A DNA stretch of 25,533 bases from Desulfurobacterium sp. Lineage in GTDB: Bacteria > Aquificota > Aquificia > Desulfurobacteriales > Desulfurobacteriaceae. The notes below the pieces were generated by a model. The model was given only the letters and a program-made list of their open reading frames with translations. It was not told the DNA's origin and made no database searches. The position numbers were made by a program, and so were the translations under genes. Below are positions 23,837-25,533 of the stretch, piece after piece. Location of the stretch: contig JALSLT010000101.1 of the NCBI GenBank assembly GCA_026988135.1, forward strand, positions 1-25,533, given 5' to 3'. Every line of letters starts with the position of its first letter. The first letter of the stretch is position 1.

Positions 23837-25168
23837 ATGTTTGATGTCAACAGTTCCACTATAGATATTTCGGGATTTCTATTGGCCGTTTCCTCTATGA
23901 GTGGTTTAAGTGACCCTATAGTAAATAACCATAACTACCGTGTCGCTTTTATCTCTTTCTTAATAGGTAAAGATATAAGTTATTCCAATGAATTTCTATA
24001 CAATTTAATAGTAGCGGGACTCCTTCATGATATAGGACTTCTCCTTGTTCACACGGAAGAAGACCTTGCTGTTGTAAAAGACACCCGGGACGAAGAAAGC
24101 AAAATAGTCCATATCCACAGCGAAATAGGTTACGAACTTTTAAAAAACTTTCCTTTCTTCTCTCATATAGCAAAAATAATAAAGTACCACCACTACCCTT
24201 ATAATCAAATAGTTAAAGTTAAATTTCCCATAAGCTCGGCAATCATATATTTAGCAGATAGAATCGATATTTTTATTCAAACCAATCTCAATAAAAATGA
24301 AAACAAACTATCTCAAATCTCAGACCTCAAACCGAAACTTAAAGAATTCCTAATCAAAGGAAAAGGCACACAGTTCAGCCCGAGGGCAGTGGACACCGCG
24401 ATAGAAAATTTAATAGAAAAAGAAAGTTTCTGGTTCGAGATTCTTAGTGAAGCCTATTTAAAAGAAACACTTGAAGAGATGCTGCAAAATTTTGAACAAA
24501 AAATGCCATCGGAAATTTTTTTCAATCTGGCACAAATAATGGCCTATCTAATTGACTTTAAAAGTCCTTTTACAGCCACACATTCATCAGGAGTTGCTCA
24601 TATAGCTACATCATTGGCAAGCCTTTTCAATTTTACAGCTCCCGATTTAAAAAAGATGAAAATTGCAGGACTTCTACACGACATCGGTAAAATAGCAATA
24701 CCGTCTGATATTCTTGAAAAACCCGGAAAACTGAGCGATAGAGAAATTAATATTATGAAATCCCATGTATTTCATACACACAAAATAATATCAAAACTGA
24801 AATTAGACCCTAACATTATCCATTGGGCGGCTTTCCACCATGAAACTTTAAACGGACACGGCTACCCGTTCAATCTAAGAGCAAAAGATCTTTCCCTGGG
24901 TGCACGAGTAATGGCAGTTGCCGATATTTTTACCGCCCTTATGGAAGACAGACCTTACAAAAGAGGAATGTCTGAAGAAAAAGCTTTATCTATTATCGAA
25001 GAATTAGCAGATAGAAACCGCCTCGACCAGCGAGTCGTTACCGTACTTAAAAAGAACATAAAAAGTATAAATATGCAACGGAAGGAAGCCCAGAAAAAAG
25101 CCACTAAAACTTACCAAACAATAAGGGAAATTCCCTCCAAAATTAAAAATCAAACTTTTTTCTCTTGA
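23837..25168 (+). CDS. Tandem HD / HD-GYP domain protein, probable c-di-GMP phosphodiesterase
   Basis: The 443-residue protein has two metal-dependent HD phosphohydrolase modules. The first (about 30-145) has H32, H64-D65 (GLLHDIG), H94 and H118-H119 (KYHHYPY), and a LADRID segment, but no GYP motif. The second (about 240-400) is a full HD-GYP domain: ATHSSGVA, H281-D282 in LLHDIGKIAIP, then H334-H335-E336 and NGHGYP in HHETLNGHGYP. HD-GYP enzymes typically hydrolyse cyclic di-GMP. There is no signal peptide, membrane helix or receiver domain, so it is cytosolic with unknown input; the first HD may be sensory or a second active site. GGGGAGGGGAG precedes the ATG. It sits behind tRNA-Arg(CCT) and has no signalling neighbours. 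Confidence 0.87.
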   Translation: MFDVNSSTIDISGFLLAVSSMSGLSDPIVNNHNYRVAFISFLIGKDISYSNEFLYNLIVAGLLHDIGLLLVHTEEDLAVVKDTRDEESKIVHIHSEIGYELLKNFPFFSHIAKIIKYHHYPYNQIVKVKFPISSAIIYLADRIDIFIQTNLNKNENKLSQISDLKPKLKEFLIKGKGTQFSPRAVDTAIENLIEKESFWFEILSEAYLKETLEEMLQNFEQKMPSEIFFNLAQIMAYLIDFKSPFTATHSSGVAHIATSLASLFNFTAPDLKKMKIAGLLHDIGKIAIPSDILEKPGKLSDREINIMKSHVFHTHKIISKLKLDPNIIHWAAFHHETLNGHGYPFNLRAKDLSLGARVMAVADIFTALMEDRPYKRGMSEEKALSIIEELADRNRLDQRVVTVLKKNIKSINMQRKEAQKKATKTYQTIREIPSKIKNQTFFS

Positions 25169-25191
25169 GGATTTTGTTCTGCAAGAATTTT

Positions 25192-25230
25192 TGATATAAT
25201 CATCTCCACCTTAGCCGGCTTTATTAAGCC
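25192..25230 (+). promoter_or_regulatory. Extended -10 promoter and 5' UTR hairpin before glutamate synthase-type gene
   Basis: TGATATAAT at 25192-25200 is a perfect extended -10 with no good -35 (TTTTGT lies 17 bp upstream). Transcription would start near 25207, giving a leader of about 60 nt. The leader contains the hairpin GGCTT-TATT-AAGCC at 25217-25230. The stem is only 5 bp with no T-tract, so it is at most a weak terminator or attenuator. Confidence 0.55.
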
Positions 25231-25269
25231 CAAAATTTTCCCTTTTACCCGGAGTTTTCGGAGGTAACT

Positions 25270-25533
25270 ATGCTTTTTAAAAAACCGCAAGTAGCTTTCT
25301 ATCCCTTCGCTGTCCTTAGAAATCCGGACAGATGTGTCAAATGTAAATCGTGTATTGACCAGTGCTCATTCGAAGCTACTTATTACGATGAAGATTACAA
25401 TAAAATAACAAATAGAAACGAAAATTGTGTTAACTGCAAACGTTGCGAAGCTTTTTGCCCTACAGATGCTATAAAAGTCGTTCAAAATCCATCAACATTT
25501 CACAAAGATGCCAATTGGACTCAGGAAGCCATA
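25270..25533 (+). CDS. Two-[4Fe-4S] ferredoxin-type glutamate synthase, 5' part
   Basis: Only the first 88 residues lie in the window; the frame is open at the right edge. They hold two complete CxxCxxCxxxC motifs, C22-C25-C28-C32 and C53-C56-C59-C63. The protein begins MLFKKPQVAFYPFAVLRNPD and reaches TFHKDANWTQEAI. This N-terminus is that of the archaeal-type glutamate synthase large domain (FMN-binding, COG0069 with fused ferredoxin), in which the FMN barrel follows. It makes glutamate from glutamine and 2-oxoglutarate with reduced ferredoxin or NADPH. GGAGG lies 5 nt before the ATG. A stand-alone polyferredoxin cannot be excluded without the rest; the NWTxEAI ending favours glutamate synthase. 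Confidence 0.75.
   Translation, partial: MLFKKPQVAFYPFAVLRNPDRCVKCKSCIDQCSFEATYYDEDYNKITNRNENCVNCKRCEAFCPTDAIKVVQNPSTFHKDANWTQEAI

Noticed and set aside
1..25533. CRISPR arrays, insertion sequences, toxin-antitoxin or defence genes
   Set aside because: No regularly spaced direct repeats, transposase, terminal inverted repeats or defence domains were seen; genes are tightly packed housekeeping genes of uniform composition.

Overview
This is a compact, AT-rich bacterial housekeeping segment with no mobile elements. Proteins are rich in Lys, Glu and Ile and use mostly AGA/AGG for Arg, as expected for a thermophile. The combination of a DUF39 homocysteine-biosynthesis protein, HisZ, a class V (serine-glyoxylate type) aminotransferase, dispersed amino-acid genes and a ferredoxin-type glutamate synthase fits Aquificota, most likely Desulfurobacteriaceae. 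That placement is inferred from gene content and was not searched.

Layout. Positions 1-250 hold no protein gene. On the minus strand they carry three tandem sigma70-type promoters and a boxA-like element, read here as the leader of an rRNA operon leaving the left edge. A cytosolic TPR protein gene (minus) abuts it. A plus operon follows: membrane-anchored SurA/PpiD-like protein, yicC, gmk. It meets a convergent argG-tig operon at a hairpin terminator. A strong promoter then drives an elongator-type tRNA-Met(CAT), followed by tilS-hpt-ftsH-folE, a TPR lipoprotein and an unknown exported protein. A second tRNA unit gives tRNA-Arg(ACG), tadA and a class V aminotransferase. Opposite lies a minus operon dapA-dapB-hisA-rimO-DUF39. 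Divergent from dapA, on the plus strand, are thrC-hisZ-purA, then tRNA-Arg(CCT) with a tandem HD/HD-GYP protein. At the right edge is the start of a two-[4Fe-4S] glutamate synthase-type protein.

How the genes work together. The centre of the window is aspartate-family and histidine/purine anabolism. DapA/DapB, ThrC and DUF39 act on the lysine, threonine and homocysteine branches that leave aspartate semialdehyde; HisA and HisZ serve histidine; PurA, Hpt and Gmk serve purines; ArgG serves arginine. The rest is protein quality control (trigger factor, FtsH, PpiD-like) and translation (tRNAs, TilS, TadA, RimO).

The most distinctive structure is that all three tRNA genes have their own near-consensus promoter and sit 24-37 nt upstream of a same-strand protein gene. 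In one case (tRNA-Arg(ACG)-tadA) the protein is the enzyme that edits that tRNA's anticodon. No wholly new defence or mobile system was found.
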